Of a stretch of 64,000 nt of DNA, positions 1-9,730 are shown piece after piece. The position numbers and the translations under genes were made by a program. The notes beneath the pieces were generated by a model. That model saw only the letters and a list, made by a program, of their open reading frames with translations, was not told the DNA's origin and did not search any database. Origin of the DNA: an uncultured Sphaerochaeta sp. (lineage in GTDB: Bacteria; Spirochaetota; Spirochaetia; Sphaerochaetales; Sphaerochaetaceae); the NCBI RefSeq assembly GCF_963677075.1, contig NZ_OY781873.1, forward strand, positions 1,550,001-1,614,000, given 5' to 3'. Numbering within the stretch: position 1 is the stretch's first letter; each line of letters begins with the position of its first letter.

Positions 1-740
1 ATAGCAGTCTCGAGGAAGTTCATTGGAGGAGAACCGATGAATCCGGCAACAAACTTGTTCTGTGGGTTGTTGTAGAGATCAAGAGGTCCACCAATCTGCT
101 GGATAACACCAAACTTCATTACAACGATCACATCAGCCATGGTCAGGGCTTCTACCTGGTCGTGGGTGACATAGATCATGGTTGCCTTGAGGCGGTTATG
201 CAGGGAGGAAATCTCTGCGCGCATCTGGACACGAAGCTTTGCATCGAGGTTGGAGAGGGGTTCGTCAAAAAGGAATACCTTAGGCTTACGAACAATAGCT
301 CTTCCTACTGCAACACGCTGTCTCTGTCCACCAGAGAGAGCCTTTGGCTTTCTGTCAAGCAGCTCTTCAATCTCGAGGATCTTTGCTGCTTCACGAACAC
401 GCTGGTCAATCTCTTCTTTGGGGAACTTGCGGATCTTCAATCCGAAAGCCATGTTGTCATAGACGGTCATGTGGGGATAGAGAGCATAGTTCTGGAATAC
501 CATTGCAATGTCTCTGTCCTTGGGGGGAACGTCGTTGACGAGGTTGCCGTCAATGTAGAGTTCGCCGCTGGTGATATCTTCCAAACCAGCGACCATGCGG
601 AGTGTTGTGGATTTTCCACAACCCGAAGGTCCGACGAGAACGACAAACTGTCGGTCTTGCACATCAATGTTGACATTGTCAACAGCCTTGACTCCACCGT
701 CATACACCTTAGAGATGTTTTTGAGTTGTACTGTGGCCAT
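1..740 (-). CDS. Sugar ABC transporter ATP-binding protein (UgpC/MsmX type), 3' end outside window
   Basis: Cytoplasmic ATPase that powers sugar uptake by binding-protein-dependent importers. The 246 visible codons begin [16 protein letters not shown] and show Walker A (GPSGCGKST), Q-loop ([12 protein letters not shown]), signature ([14 protein letters not shown]), Walker B ([12 protein letters not shown]) and the switch histidine (YVTHDQ), in the order usual for the MalK/UgpC/MsmX family. The C-terminal regulatory domain lies beyond position 1. The ATG at 740 follows a good ribosome-binding site (TGGAGG). The sugar importer at 6.6-9.7 kb has no ATPase of its own, so this protein may serve it and other importers, as MsmX does in Bacillus (inference). 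It has its own promoter. Confidence 0.93.
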   Translation of the reverse strand, partial: MATVQLKNISKVYDGGVKAVDNVNIDVQDRQFVVLVGPSGCGKSTTLRMVAGLEDITSGELYIDGNLVNDVPPKDRDIAMVFQNYALYPHMTVYDNMAFGLKIRKFPKEEIDQRVREAAKILEIEELLDRKPKALSGGQRQRVAVGRAIVRKPKVFLFDEPLSNLDAKLRVQMRAEISSLHNRLKATMIYVTHDQVEALTMADVIVVMKFGVIQQIGGPLDLYNNPQNKFVAGFIGSPPMNFLETA

Positions 741-769
741 ATTGCCTCCAATTATTTTATCTAATAACA

Positions 770-798
770 ACTGTAACCCAGAGTGAGTACGGTGTCAA
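770..798 (-). promoter_or_regulatory. Sigma-70-type promoter of the ABC ATPase gene
   Basis: On the minus strand TTGACA (793-798) is followed after 17 bp by TACAGT (770-775), about 30 bp before the ATG at 740. The -35 box is perfect and the spacing is ideal. Confidence 0.7.
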
Positions 799-926
799 AC
801 AAAAAATGTAAAAAAATACTAGGAAGGATATATATAAAACCATATAAGGAAAGAAGAAATAGAATATTCGTAGAAGTAAAACTTATCAAATGCTCAACTA
901 TTCATTATATGTCATGGGGGATTGTC

Positions 927-1253
927 TCAAGGAGTCTTCTTTCGTTTACGTTTAAGAGGAACCGTGCTCACCTTCTCCAATGCAGAAACCACTTCATCCA
1001 CCAAAGCGCGGTCCTCGATATCAAGAATGTACCACTCATTGGCTCCTTGGAACGGGATATCAGATTCTGCCTCTTCCATCAGGGAGGCGATGCAGGGAAG
1101 TTTCTTGACATATGCAACATCGTCACAGACCAATATGATTGGCTTGTTTCGTATATATATAAAGTAATCCCCAAACATTTTCCGGTAACTGGGGTGCCAC
1201 TCTTCGTCAATCTGATTGCAAATAAACTCTACATACTCCAGTGTCGATGCCAT
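927..1253 (-). CDS. TfoX N-terminal domain protein
   Basis: A 108-residue protein that matches the TfoX N-terminal domain family in size and pattern (MFGDYFIYIRNKPIILVCDD early, then the Val-Lys segment and a WYILDIED stretch). The family includes competence regulators, but single-domain members are mostly uncharacterised, so no function is assigned. It starts 19 bp after the heparinase-like gene ends, with an AAGGAG site before its ATG, so it is probably the last gene of the kinase/regulator/heparinase operon. The tail is basic (KRKRKKTP). Confidence 0.75.
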   Translation of the reverse strand: MASTLEYVEFICNQIDEEWHPSYRKMFGDYFIYIRNKPIILVCDDVAYVKKLPCIASLMEEAESDIPFQGANEWYILDIEDRALVDEVVSALEKVSTVPLKRKRKKTP

Positions 1254-1272
1254 GATTTTTTGCTCCTTGTCC

Positions 1273-3054
1273 CTATTCTATGTGAAGTGAGAGCTCATTG
1301 GTATAGCCAAGGAGCAACCGGTAGATAACCTTAGGCCATACTGCACGTAATCGCTTATCTTCCACTGTGATCGATTCACAGGTAATCTCCAGTCCCTCTG
1401 CGTTGCATTGCATTGTGGCCGTATCACCAAAATGGATTATCTTTCCCTCTATGGCCGGCTGCATGGCGCACATCAGGGTCAGGACAGAAGCGGTACTCCC
1501 TTTCACTTGTTCTAGGATGGTAATTCCACCATTTTTTCCATGAGTTACTGTTCGCCTGTAGGATTCCAATCCAGCTGCTTCTGGATAACAATGAGATAAC
1601 TCCATGACAATTCGCCCTGTTGCTGCTTCCTCAACAGTACAGCGGTATTTTTTACCCGCTTGCTGTTCGTATGGGGGGAAGTTGGTCACATTATGATAGG
1701 TTGAGCGCATGGTCCAGATAGAGTATCGATCTTGGCTGAAGGTCTGCTTGGTGTACTGCTCTACACCGATGTCAATGAGAATGGGAATTCCATTCTTGTA
1801 GAGGGTTACACTGCCAGTGTCATTATGGTTGTGGCTGTCATCATTTCCTCCAGCTTTGACTGCCAAGGCAAGATGCTCATCCCGGCTGATCCAGATACCC
1901 ACACTTGGGTAGTAGTGGTCCTCTTCCTTCAGCAAGGGCAATGGCTCTTCCTCTGTAATTCCCAGTAGTTCAAGCAAGCGGTAGGTGAGGTTGATCTCCT
2001 GGGGAAGATCTCTCTCCTGTTCCTCCCGCAAACCTGCCGAATGTTTTGCAAAGGAGGCTAGAATTGGATCCTGTACTGCCTGGGCAAAGAGATATTCCCT
2101 CACTGAGCAGGGACCAGCAAGGGCAGAGCAATCGGAGAAATTGAAATAGTATGGTCCTTGTGCATGGATATGACGGATGAAGGAAGCCATGTTCTGTATT
2201 TTGGGTTCTCTTGGCAATCCATCAAACTGGAAATTGGTAACACTGTTCAGTATGTCTATACAGAGGTATAAGCAAAGGGCTGCATGTCGGTAGTATTGGG
2301 CTCCCTCGCTGCAACATCCATCCTCCCCGTAGTCCTTCAGGAAACAGTCCAGGCTGCTGAGAGCCTTTTCTGCTATGTGTAGCTGGTCTTCCTTGTCCAC
2401 AGGGATCAGAAATGCAGTAAGCAGCACATTTTGTGTACACCACGCAGTCCAGTTGTTCATTGGTTCATCCCCATCGCCCATCCACCAGAAGTGGGTGGTA
2501 AGATAGGGGGTGAGTATTCTTCTTTCAAGTTCCGTCTCAATACGCTCTCTGATGATGGGGGTTATTGCATCAAGGTCTGGTTTCAGCAAGGAGTAGACCT
2601 GTGCAAGCGTTGAGGCGGTCTCAGCACTGAAGAGGTCGATGATAGGATGGTCTTTCATGGGCAATGGGAGTTGCTCTGTATCGCGTATATAGCTGTTGTG
2701 TGCAGGAAGACACCAACTGGTCTCCTCGACGATTGCCCAAACAAGGTCGATGATCTTGTCCAAGATCACTTCCTTCGGCTTCAGGCAGTAGGCCAATGTC
2801 AGTGTTCCAAGCATCCGTCTCCTGGTGAAATAACACTCTTCATAAGCTGTACGATTGCCTGTCCTGCTGAATGATAGATACAGAGACGCTGGCAGCGCAG
2901 GAATTGCCTGAGCAACCACTTTTTCTGCACGCTCGATGATAAGAGAGGATACAGGGGATGTGAGGGTATCCCAGAATTTCCTGTCCGTTGCAGGAGGAGC
3001 TGTTCGATATACTCCCTTCATGTGCGACAGAAGCGGTATGTATGCTCTTGTCAT
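1273..3054 (-). CDS. Heparinase II/III family protein
   Basis: A 593-residue relative of polysaccharide lyases that cleave uronic-acid-containing glycans by beta-elimination. The N-terminal ~350 residues are helix-rich, as in the alpha/alpha toroid. The C-terminal part carries the family hallmark HNHNDTGSVTLYKNG followed by PILIDIGVEQYT. No signal peptide is seen, so it should act in the cytoplasm on imported oligosaccharides. Its ATG overlaps the stop of the response regulator by 4 bp (ATGA), which indicates translational coupling. A second, more distant heparinase-like protein lies at 10886-12871. The exact substrate (heparin-like, alginate or other uronan) cannot be read from sequence. Confidence 0.85.
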   Translation of the reverse strand: MTRAYIPLLSHMKGVYRTAPPATDRKFWDTLTSPVSSLIIERAEKVVAQAIPALPASLYLSFSRTGNRTAYEECYFTRRRMLGTLTLAYCLKPKEVILDKIIDLVWAIVEETSWCLPAHNSYIRDTEQLPLPMKDHPIIDLFSAETASTLAQVYSLLKPDLDAITPIIRERIETELERRILTPYLTTHFWWMGDGDEPMNNWTAWCTQNVLLTAFLIPVDKEDQLHIAEKALSSLDCFLKDYGEDGCCSEGAQYYRHAALCLYLCIDILNSVTNFQFDGLPREPKIQNMASFIRHIHAQGPYYFNFSDCSALAGPCSVREYLFAQAVQDPILASFAKHSAGLREEQERDLPQEINLTYRLLELLGITEEEPLPLLKEEDHYYPSVGIWISRDEHLALAVKAGGNDDSHNHNDTGSVTLYKNGIPILIDIGVEQYTKQTFSQDRYSIWTMRSTYHNVTNFPPYEQQAGKKYRCTVEEAATGRIVMELSHCYPEAAGLESYRRTVTHGKNGGITILEQVKGSTASVLTLMCAMQPAIEGKIIHFGDTATMQCNAEGLEITCESITVEDKRLRAVWPKVIYRLLLGYTNELSLHIE

Positions 3055-4652
3055 ACGTGTTCTCCCTTACGTGAAAGGTGTTGCAGGTACTGCCTTGGGC
3101 TGAGTCCCTCCACCTTTTTGAACACCTTGCTGAAGTAGAAGGAGCTTTCGAACCCAAGTTTTTCTGCAATCTCATACACCTTGTACTCACCTTGAGCCAT
3201 CATCTGTTTTGCCGCATGCACTTTCTCCTTGGTGATGTACTCTACGAAACTGCACTCGCTATAGCGGGAGAAGAGACTGCTGAGGTAGTTCTGGCTGAAC
3301 CCGAAGAGTAGGGCAACCTCTGTGAGGTTGAGCTTCCTGGTGATGTTTTCCTGGATGTATTGCTGGATATTTGCAACTACCTTTGCGCGATAGTCCTGCT
3401 TTCTGGACTGCAGATACTTGCCCAATCCCTCGGCGAGATGGCGAAGGTATGAACAACACTGGTTGGTGGTAGTGCAACTATATAGTTGCCGGTAACCTCC
3501 ATGTTCCTCCTGGAAGATCTGTTCAACAAGTTTCTGTCCATCCGGGATCAGACTGATAGCCATATAGAGGATATTGCTTGCATTCTCAACAGCCTGCAAT
3601 GGTGTGATGCCCTGTCTCTCCATCTCTTGTGCTACATCCTCCATGATCTGAGCCAGTTCTTCTGCATCAAGCTCTTCAAAAGCTCTTGTAAGGCGGCTGC
3701 GATAGGGATCCAGGCTAAAGCGTTGCACCTGTTTCTGCTCAGCGAAGGTGATGGCCACCTTTTCCTGAGAACTGGTGAGCAACTGACGCGCTGAGTTGAA
3801 CGAGTCACTGAGGTGGTATGGGTCATTCACCGGAAGTCCTACACAACAGAGAAGATGCACGGAAAAATAGTTGTATATGACGTGCAATGCCTTCTCCAGA
3901 ACCTGGTGGATAATGGTGCGGTAGTGAGCACCTTGTTCTTCATTCAAACAGAAAGTGATGGATAGATGGTGCAAGTCCAAACTGGTTATATGACATGTAA
4001 GATAGCGTGAGAGCGTCTCCTTCAGCATGCCGGTACTGCTGTAGTAGAGGCTCACATCACGCTCCTCTTCTTCCTTGGTTTCAATGGTCACATAGCAGAC
4101 AACATAGTATTTCTCTTCAAAGCAGAGAGCCAGTTCCTGTTTCTGGGAATCGAATGCCTGCCGGCTGTCGATAAGACCGTTGAACAACCGGACAAAGAAC
4201 TTGTCTCTGAATGCTCCCATTACTCCACGCTCATAAATGGGGTAGGGAGGGTGTCCCTGTTCCTTGATCTGATGTAGGAGGTCCAGGGCCTTCTGTACCG
4301 AGGCAGCGAGGCTCTGTTCAGTCAATTCAAGCTTAACCAGGTAGTCTACTGCTTGGTAGGTAAGCGCTTCCTTGACATAGCTGAACTCCTCATAGCTGGT
4401 AAGGAGGATGAACAGGGGTACTCTTCCATAAACCGCACCACTCTCCTTGAGCACTTCCAGACCACTCTTGATGGGCATCTTGATATCAGTGATAACCAGC
4501 TGAGGGTGTTCTCTCTCAATTGCCTGCTGGAGTTGCAACCCATTGCGTGCCACTGCAACAATCTCGATACCGAGCTCATGCCAGTTGAGCATGGATTGCA
4601 GTCCGACCAGGACCAACGGTTCATCATCGGCTATGATCAGTTTGGTTGCCAT
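3051..4652 (-). CDS. Two-component response regulator, AraC type (YesN-like)
   Basis: A 533-residue transcription activator. Residues 1-120 form a receiver domain with the acidic pocket (IIADDEP) and phospho-acceptor D56 in VITDIKMP. A long middle region follows, and the last ~100 residues are an AraC/XylS double helix-turn-helix (LTEVALLFGFSQNYLSSLFS ... VYEIAEKLGFESSFYFSKVF). It overlaps the kinase gene by 16 bp, so it is almost certainly its partner. The likely target is the divergent importer/lyase operon, whose upstream region carries repeated CGGAAAAAAGTA motifs. Confidence 0.92.
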   Translation of the reverse strand: MATKLIIADDEPLVLVGLQSMLNWHELGIEIVAVARNGLQLQQAIEREHPQLVITDIKMPIKSGLEVLKESGAVYGRVPLFILLTSYEEFSYVKEALTYQAVDYLVKLELTEQSLAASVQKALDLLHQIKEQGHPPYPIYERGVMGAFRDKFFVRLFNGLIDSRQAFDSQKQELALCFEEKYYVVCYVTIETKEEEERDVSLYYSSTGMLKETLSRYLTCHITSLDLHHLSITFCLNEEQGAHYRTIIHQVLEKALHVIYNYFSVHLLCCVGLPVNDPYHLSDSFNSARQLLTSSQEKVAITFAEQKQVQRFSLDPYRSRLTRAFEELDAEELAQIMEDVAQEMERQGITPLQAVENASNILYMAISLIPDGQKLVEQIFQEEHGGYRQLYSCTTTNQCCSYLRHLAEGLGKYLQSRKQDYRAKVVANIQQYIQENITRKLNLTEVALLFGFSQNYLSSLFSRYSECSFVEYITKEKVHAAKQMMAQGEYKVYEIAEKLGFESSFYFSKVFKKVEGLSPRQYLQHLSRKGEHV

Positions 4653-6409
4653 GCAGTTCCATCCTTTTTCAGCAGCGGTAAACGAATGATGGCTTTTGTG
4701 TATAGCCCTTTCTCGCTCTGCAAGGTGAGTCCGTAGTTCACACCAAACATATATTCGATTCGTTTTGCTACATTCTTGATCCCTATCTCAGTGAACATGC
4801 CCTTGTTTGGGGATTTGCTGGAGTCGAAGGCGGCATCAATCATGGATTGATCCATTCCTACTCCGTCATCAGTGATGATAAGGCTACATGCATCCTCTTC
4901 CATTCTTGCCTCGATTGTTACCGTTCCTGCTCCTCCCTTTGGCTCAATACCATGGAAGATTGCATTTTCCACCAGTGGCTGTAAGGTGAACCGGGGAATG
5001 CCGATGGTGTAGTAGCTTGGATCTATAGAGACCTGCAGGACAAGGGTTCCTCCGTAGCGGTACTTCTGGATGACAAAGTAGTCATTTAGCAAATCAAGTT
5101 CAGCCTTCAGGGTGATGATCGGCTCATCGGCTTTGCTCACATTCTTCATAAGCCGGGAGAGGCTGGTGGTCATCTCAGCAATTCCGGTTGCTTTCTGCAA
5201 GGTAGCCATCCATTTGATGGAGTTGAGTGTGTTATAGAGGAAATGGGGGTTAATCTGACTTTGGAGCATACGGTACTCCAGTTCCTGTTTCTTTTTTTCA
5301 TCGGTGACACGCCGTTCAAGCAGCTCATCAACCCGTCCTGCCAGTTCATTGATTCCTCTTCCAATATCACCCAGCTCATCCTCCCATTCTATGCTTGGGT
5401 CGCTGGAGAAGTCACTATGTGCGATTGCCTTCATCCTCTCTTGGATTTTTGCGATGGGTCGGTTGAAGAGCCGGTTTAGCAAGAGGGCGAGGATGGTTCC
5501 AAAAAGCAAGACTGCCAACAGGATAATGACCAGCATGGAGAGGTAGGTGGTACGCTCAAAACGTACTTTGTCAGATGAGAGGGTCTGGCTGAGGGTAATG
5601 TCCTGAAACCCAGTGGGGCAGGTGATCAGCAACTGCTGTTGACCATCCAGGAGGATCTTTGCAACCTGGGTCTGCTCTCCATCGGTATCTGCATCCATTA
5701 CTTCCATGGCAGGGGCTTGCATCAGATGGAAGCGGTTGTTCTTCAGTTGGTAAAAATGATTCCCAATTCCAAGATAGAGGGAGGAGCCCTCAGGGAGTGT
5801 GTAATCCTTGACCAAGTCAAGGATCAACGAGGCACTTACTGCAAGGTAAAGCTGGCCGGTCACCTCTGGGGATGAGGATTGGGTGAGGACTCTCCTGATG
5901 GGCAATACTTGTGCTTCTCCCCTGAGGAAGGGGTCCTGCCAGATATGGTTCCATCCACCATTTTGTGTAAAGGTAGGGGGAAGTACCATGTCCACATTGG
6001 TGGTATTTACCGGCATGCTGTCGCTCATCCAGAGACCGGTATGAATGAGTTTTGTATGGTTGATATCGGTGATGATGATCCTACTTACATATGCCTGGGC
6101 GAGGTTGTTCATTACCTCTTCCTTTACCCGTTCATAGGTTTCCAGGGCATTGGTATTTCCCTCCTGTTCCAGATATGCCGATACCAATGTATTGGTGGTG
6201 CACCACTTGATCAGGGAGTCTATGGCAACCATATTTTCCCTCGCTTTTGCTCCGATGAACTGCAGGTTGAACTCAGTTGATGAAATTTGGCTTTCAAGGG
6301 CAAATGAACGGAATAGCAGAAAACTGAAGGTTGCCACCAAGATGGCAATAACAAGGGCAAAGGTGATGGTGATCATCGTTATCTTTCCCTTCAAGGTTTT
6401 CAGCCGCAT
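4637..6409 (-). CDS. Sensor histidine kinase, YesM family
   Basis: A 590-residue membrane kinase. A transmembrane helix at about 10-35 and a second near 285-310 flank an extracytoplasmic sensor domain. Then come a HAMP segment, the His_kinase domain (SQINPHFLYNTLNS, phospho-acceptor His near residue 389) and an HATPase domain (LVENAIFHGIEPKGG; DDGVGMD). YesM/YesN pairs commonly sense extracytoplasmic oligosaccharides or their binding proteins and switch on importers, which fits the divergent binding-protein gene. The ATG at 6409 has a GGGAGG site. Confidence 0.92.
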   Translation of the reverse strand: MRLKTLKGKITMITITFALVIAILVATFSFLLFRSFALESQISSTEFNLQFIGAKARENMVAIDSLIKWCTTNTLVSAYLEQEGNTNALETYERVKEEVMNNLAQAYVSRIIITDINHTKLIHTGLWMSDSMPVNTTNVDMVLPPTFTQNGGWNHIWQDPFLRGEAQVLPIRRVLTQSSSPEVTGQLYLAVSASLILDLVKDYTLPEGSSLYLGIGNHFYQLKNNRFHLMQAPAMEVMDADTDGEQTQVAKILLDGQQQLLITCPTGFQDITLSQTLSSDKVRFERTTYLSMLVIILLAVLLFGTILALLLNRLFNRPIAKIQERMKAIAHSDFSSDPSIEWEDELGDIGRGINELAGRVDELLERRVTDEKKKQELEYRMLQSQINPHFLYNTLNSIKWMATLQKATGIAEMTTSLSRLMKNVSKADEPIITLKAELDLLNDYFVIQKYRYGGTLVLQVSIDPSYYTIGIPRFTLQPLVENAIFHGIEPKGGAGTVTIEARMEEDACSLIITDDGVGMDQSMIDAAFDSSKSPNKGMFTEIGIKNVAKRIEYMFGVNYGLTLQSEKGLYTKAIIRLPLLKKDGTAWQPN

Positions 6410-6486
6410 ACAACGCCTCCCACAGGAGAGTATGAGCTACGCTGGGACGAGGGCGCAACCGGAAACTGGAGGATCTTGGGAATGTT

Positions 6487-6550
6487 CGGAAAAAAGTACA
6501 GGTTCAAAGAAAATAGTACAACTTTTTTCGCAGGTACGGAAAAAAGTAAA
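6487..6550. repeat. CGGAAAAAAGTA repeats in the divergent control region
   Basis: CGGAAAAAAGTACA (6487-6500) recurs as CGGAAAAAAGTAAA (6537-6550), exactly 50 bp apart. An inverted close copy (ACTTTTTTCG, 6521-6530) lies between them. They sit in the 244-bp gap between the kinase gene and the binding-protein gene. Direct repeats about five helical turns apart suit an AraC-type dimer, so they are candidate binding sites for the response regulator. A weak -35/-10 pair (CTTTTG, 17 bp, TATTGT) lies just downstream. Confidence 0.5.
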
Positions 6551-6653
6551 GCTTTTGTACATTGAATTGCATGGTATTGTAAACCATTGGGCCATACCCT
6601 AAGGCTGAGAGGAAAAGATTCCTCTGTGTTATGAACCGTAAGGAGGTTTATCC

Positions 6654-7937
6654 ATGAAAAAAGTACTGACGATTTTACTTGTACTCACACTACTGACAGT
6701 TTCTGTGTTTGCCAATGGAACCAAGGAGGCAGCCCAGGAGGTAGGAGGGCAGACCACACTCAAATGGGCCCTGTGGGACATCGCTTCCACTACGTATTAT
6801 GAGCCATTGATCACCGCATACGAGGCAGCAAACCCCGATGTGAAGATCGAGATGCTCGATCTTGGCTCGGCTGACTTCATGACCATGTTGCAGACCCAGC
6901 TCTCTGGTGGAGACTCTTCAATTGATATTGTCACCATCAAGGACATTCCTGGTTACAACAACCTGGTGAAGCGCAATTTGCTGATGGATCTCAATCCAAT
7001 GATCGCCAGCGAAGGTGTTGATCTTTCCCTCTATGGTGGAACCACTGACCAGATTTCTGTTGACGGGAAGCTTTACGGTATTCCATTCCGCAGTGATTTC
7101 TGGATTGTCTACTACAACAAGGAACTCTTCGATGATGCTGGTGTTGCCTATCCCTCCAATGATATGACCTTTGCTGAGTTTGACGCGCTTGCCCGTAAGA
7201 TGACCAGCGGCATGGGCGCAAACAAGGTGTATGGAGCTCACTATCATACCTGGCGTTCTGCTGTGCAGTTGTTCGGTATCCTAGATGGAAAGAATACCAT
7301 TGTTGATGGTACCTATGACTTCCTCGCTCCTTACTATGAGATGGTACTGGCCCAGCAAAGGGATGGAATTGTCCAGGATTATGCAACCTTGAAGACCTCA
7401 TCCACCCACTACAGTGGTGTGTTCTATAACAACAGCGTTGCAATGATGAACATGGGTTCATGGTTTATTGCCACCCTGATCGACCAGATTGCACAGGGCA
7501 AGACTGAATGCTCTGAGTGGGGTTTGGTCAAGTATCCCCATGCAGAGGGCGTTGCTCCTGGAACCACCCTTGGAACCATTACCAGCATTGGCGTAAGCAA
7601 TGCTTCCAAGAAGAAAGATGCTGCATTTGATTTTGTGAAGTTCGTAACCGGTCCTGAAGGTGCCCAGATAATTGCAAAGACCGGAACCATTCCTGCAATC
7701 AAGGATGATAGCGTTATCGAGATCATCGCTTCCAAGCCTGGATTCCCAACCGATCAGGCAACACGTGATGCACTTCAGGTGCACAAGACCTATCTTGAGA
7801 TGCCTTTGCATGAGAAGTCTGCAGAGATCGAGGTGGTGTTGAATCAGGTACATGATGAAATCATGACCAACAACATCAGTGTCGATGGCGGTATCAAGAA
7901 GATGAATGAGCAAATCCAGAAGATTCTGGGAAAATAG
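6654..7937 (+). CDS. Extracellular sugar-binding protein of an ABC importer
   Basis: A 427-residue family 1 solute-binding protein. The first ~21 residues form a signal peptide (MKKVLTILLVLTLLTVSVFA); no lipobox cysteine is present, so it may be free in the periplasm. The mature part has the usual pattern (WALWDIAS; YNKELFDDAGV; KKDAAFDFVKFVTGPEGAQ). It lies first in an operon with two permeases, a GH88 hydrolase and a heparinase-like protein, so it probably captures uronic-acid-containing oligosaccharides. The ribosome-binding site AAGGAGG lies 7 nt before the ATG. Confidence 0.92.
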   Translation: MKKVLTILLVLTLLTVSVFANGTKEAAQEVGGQTTLKWALWDIASTTYYEPLITAYEAANPDVKIEMLDLGSADFMTMLQTQLSGGDSSIDIVTIKDIPGYNNLVKRNLLMDLNPMIASEGVDLSLYGGTTDQISVDGKLYGIPFRSDFWIVYYNKELFDDAGVAYPSNDMTFAEFDALARKMTSGMGANKVYGAHYHTWRSAVQLFGILDGKNTIVDGTYDFLAPYYEMVLAQQRDGIVQDYATLKTSSTHYSGVFYNNSVAMMNMGSWFIATLIDQIAQGKTECSEWGLVKYPHAEGVAPGTTLGTITSIGVSNASKKKDAAFDFVKFVTGPEGAQIIAKTGTIPAIKDDSVIEIIASKPGFPTDQATRDALQVHKTYLEMPLHEKSAEIEVVLNQVHDEIMTNNISVDGGIKKMNEQIQKILGK

Positions 7938-7950
7938 TTCTCCTTTTTTC

Positions 7951-7978
7951 GGTACAGGGGATGTTCATCCCCTGTGCC
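7951..7978 (+). promoter_or_regulatory. Strong intercistronic hairpin after the binding-protein gene
   Basis: GGTACAGGGGATG (7951-7963) and CATCCCCTGTGCC (7966-7978) pair over 13 bp with one G-T pair; the central bases must open to give a loop. No T-run follows, so this is more likely an mRNA-stabilising or partial-attenuation element than a full terminator. Such hairpins let binding protein be made in excess over permeases. Confidence 0.6.
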
Positions 7979-8003
7979 ACATTCCAGAGCCGAGGATGGT
8001 TTC

Positions 8004-8882
8004 ATGCCCTCAAAAAAAGCAACGTTAAAAAAACAGTTGGTGGCGTATAGTTTCATTGCACCCAACTTCATTGGGTTTGCCGTGTTTACCATGGTCCCCA
8101 TCATATTTGCATTTGCACTTGCCTTCCTGCATTGGGATGGTTCAAATCCCATCACCTGGGCGGGATTAGGCAATTTTATTGATCTGTTTGACGATGATCA
8201 GTTCAAGGCTGCCTTGAAAAATACCATTGTCTATACAGCAGGGACGGTTCCCCTTACCTTGGTCGCAAGTCTGTTTCTTGCGGTCATTCTCAATCAGGGA
8301 TTCAAAGCCCGCAATTTCTTTAGGACAGTGAGTTTTTTTCCCTATGTAGCTTCCTTGGTTGCCGTTGCGGCAGTCTGGAATATGATCTTCAACCCATCCA
8401 AGGGTCCTGTCAATATGTTGCTCTATACATTGGGTTTTGAGTCGGTACCCGGATGGGCAGCCGACAAGGATTGGGCGATGATCACCATCGTTTTCTTCAG
8501 TGTCTGGAAATACATGGGCTATTATATGATTATTTATCTTGCTGGTTTACAAGGAATAAACCCTGAGCTCTATGAAGCAGCAAGCCTCGATGGAACCAAT
8601 GCATGGCAACGATTCCGCTATGTTACCATTCCTCAGCTTAGTGGTGTTTCCTTCTTTGTAATGGTCATGCTTACCATTCAGTGCTTCAAGGTATATGACA
8701 TTGTGTACATGGTTACCCAGGGAGGCCCGGGTACTGCTACCTTGGTACTCGTTTACGATATTTATAACAAAGCCTTCATCAGTTGGAATCTTGGTTCTGC
8801 AAGCGCAGTTGCCATGGTGCTCTTTATCCTGGTTCTCGCCGTTACATTGGTTCAGTTCAACGGTGAGAAGCGGATGCATTAG
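8004..8882 (+). CDS. Sugar ABC transporter permease (first subunit)
   Basis: An inner-membrane permease of the MalF/UgpA type, 292 residues, with about six hydrophobic helices and the ATPase-contacting EAA loop (EAASLDGTNAWQRFRYVTIP). The ATG at 8004 was chosen because GAGGA lies 7 nt upstream; a GTG at 7974 in the same frame would add 10 residues but falls inside the hairpin arm and lacks a ribosome-binding site. It is followed after 9 bp by the second permease. Confidence 0.9.
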   Translation: MPSKKATLKKQLVAYSFIAPNFIGFAVFTMVPIIFAFALAFLHWDGSNPITWAGLGNFIDLFDDDQFKAALKNTIVYTAGTVPLTLVASLFLAVILNQGFKARNFFRTVSFFPYVASLVAVAAVWNMIFNPSKGPVNMLLYTLGFESVPGWAADKDWAMITIVFFSVWKYMGYYMIIYLAGLQGINPELYEAASLDGTNAWQRFRYVTIPQLSGVSFFVMVMLTIQCFKVYDIVYMVTQGGPGTATLVLVYDIYNKAFISWNLGSASAVAMVLFILVLAVTLVQFNGEKRMH

Positions 8883-8891
8883 GAGGACGCC

Positions 8892-9728
8892 ATGCAAGTT
8901 AGAACCAGAAAAACCACCAAATCCACCATTGCAGTTTATCTCTTGCTTATCCTCTCAGCGCTGGTGATGTTGTTGCCCTTTGCCTGGATGCTCAGCGCAT
9001 CGCTTAAGCTCGACAAGGATGTGTTTTCTTTTCCAATTCAGTGGATCCCCTCTGAGCCGCGATGGGAAAACTATGCAGAAATCTGGACAACCATCCCCTT
9101 GGGGTTGTTTATCAGGAATACAGCCAAGCTGACCGTTATTGTGACATTTCTCCAACTTTTAACCTCTTCGTTTGCTGCCTATGCGTTTGCGAAGTTGCAG
9201 TTCAAAGGAAGAAATCTCCTGTTTCTCGGGTATGTAGCTACCATTGCCATGCCTTGGCATGTGTATATGGTTCCTCAGTTCATCATGATGCGCTCCTTCG
9301 GACTGAACAACACCCACCTGGCAATTATCTTTCTTCAGGCATTCAGTGCTTTTGGGGTGTTCTTGATGAAACAGTTCTACATGAGTGTTCCCGATGAGCT
9401 GTGTGAGGCAGCAAGAATCGATGGGATGAGTGAGTACAGTATCTGGTGGAAGATCATGCTGCCACTTTCAAAGCCTGCACTCTCCACCTTGACGATCTTC
9501 ACATTTGTAAACACATGGAATGACTTCCTCGGTCCTTTGCTCTATCTTACTCGGACCGAGCTGAAGACCATCCAGATTGGACTGAGAATGTTCATAAGCC
9601 AGTACTCCAGTGAGTACGGCTTGATCATGGCAGCCAGCGTGGTTGCCTTGGTTCCGGTAGTCATTGTCTTTCTCTCCCTGCAAAAGTTCTTTGTCCAGGG
9701 AGTGGCCACTGCGGGGCTGAAGGGGTAG
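8892..9728 (+). CDS. Sugar ABC transporter permease (second subunit)
   Basis: A 278-residue MalG/UgpE-type permease with six predicted helices and the EAA motif (CEAARIDGMSEYSIWWKIML). It forms the translocation pore with the preceding permease. AGGAGG lies just before its ATG, and the next gene starts 2 bp after its stop, so this is one transcription unit. Confidence 0.92.
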   Translation: MQVRTRKTTKSTIAVYLLLILSALVMLLPFAWMLSASLKLDKDVFSFPIQWIPSEPRWENYAEIWTTIPLGLFIRNTAKLTVIVTFLQLLTSSFAAYAFAKLQFKGRNLLFLGYVATIAMPWHVYMVPQFIMMRSFGLNNTHLAIIFLQAFSAFGVFLMKQFYMSVPDELCEAARIDGMSEYSIWWKIMLPLSKPALSTLTIFTFVNTWNDFLGPLLYLTRTELKTIQIGLRMFISQYSSEYGLIMAASVVALVPVVIVFLSLQKFFVQGVATAGLKG

Positions 9729-9730
9729 GT

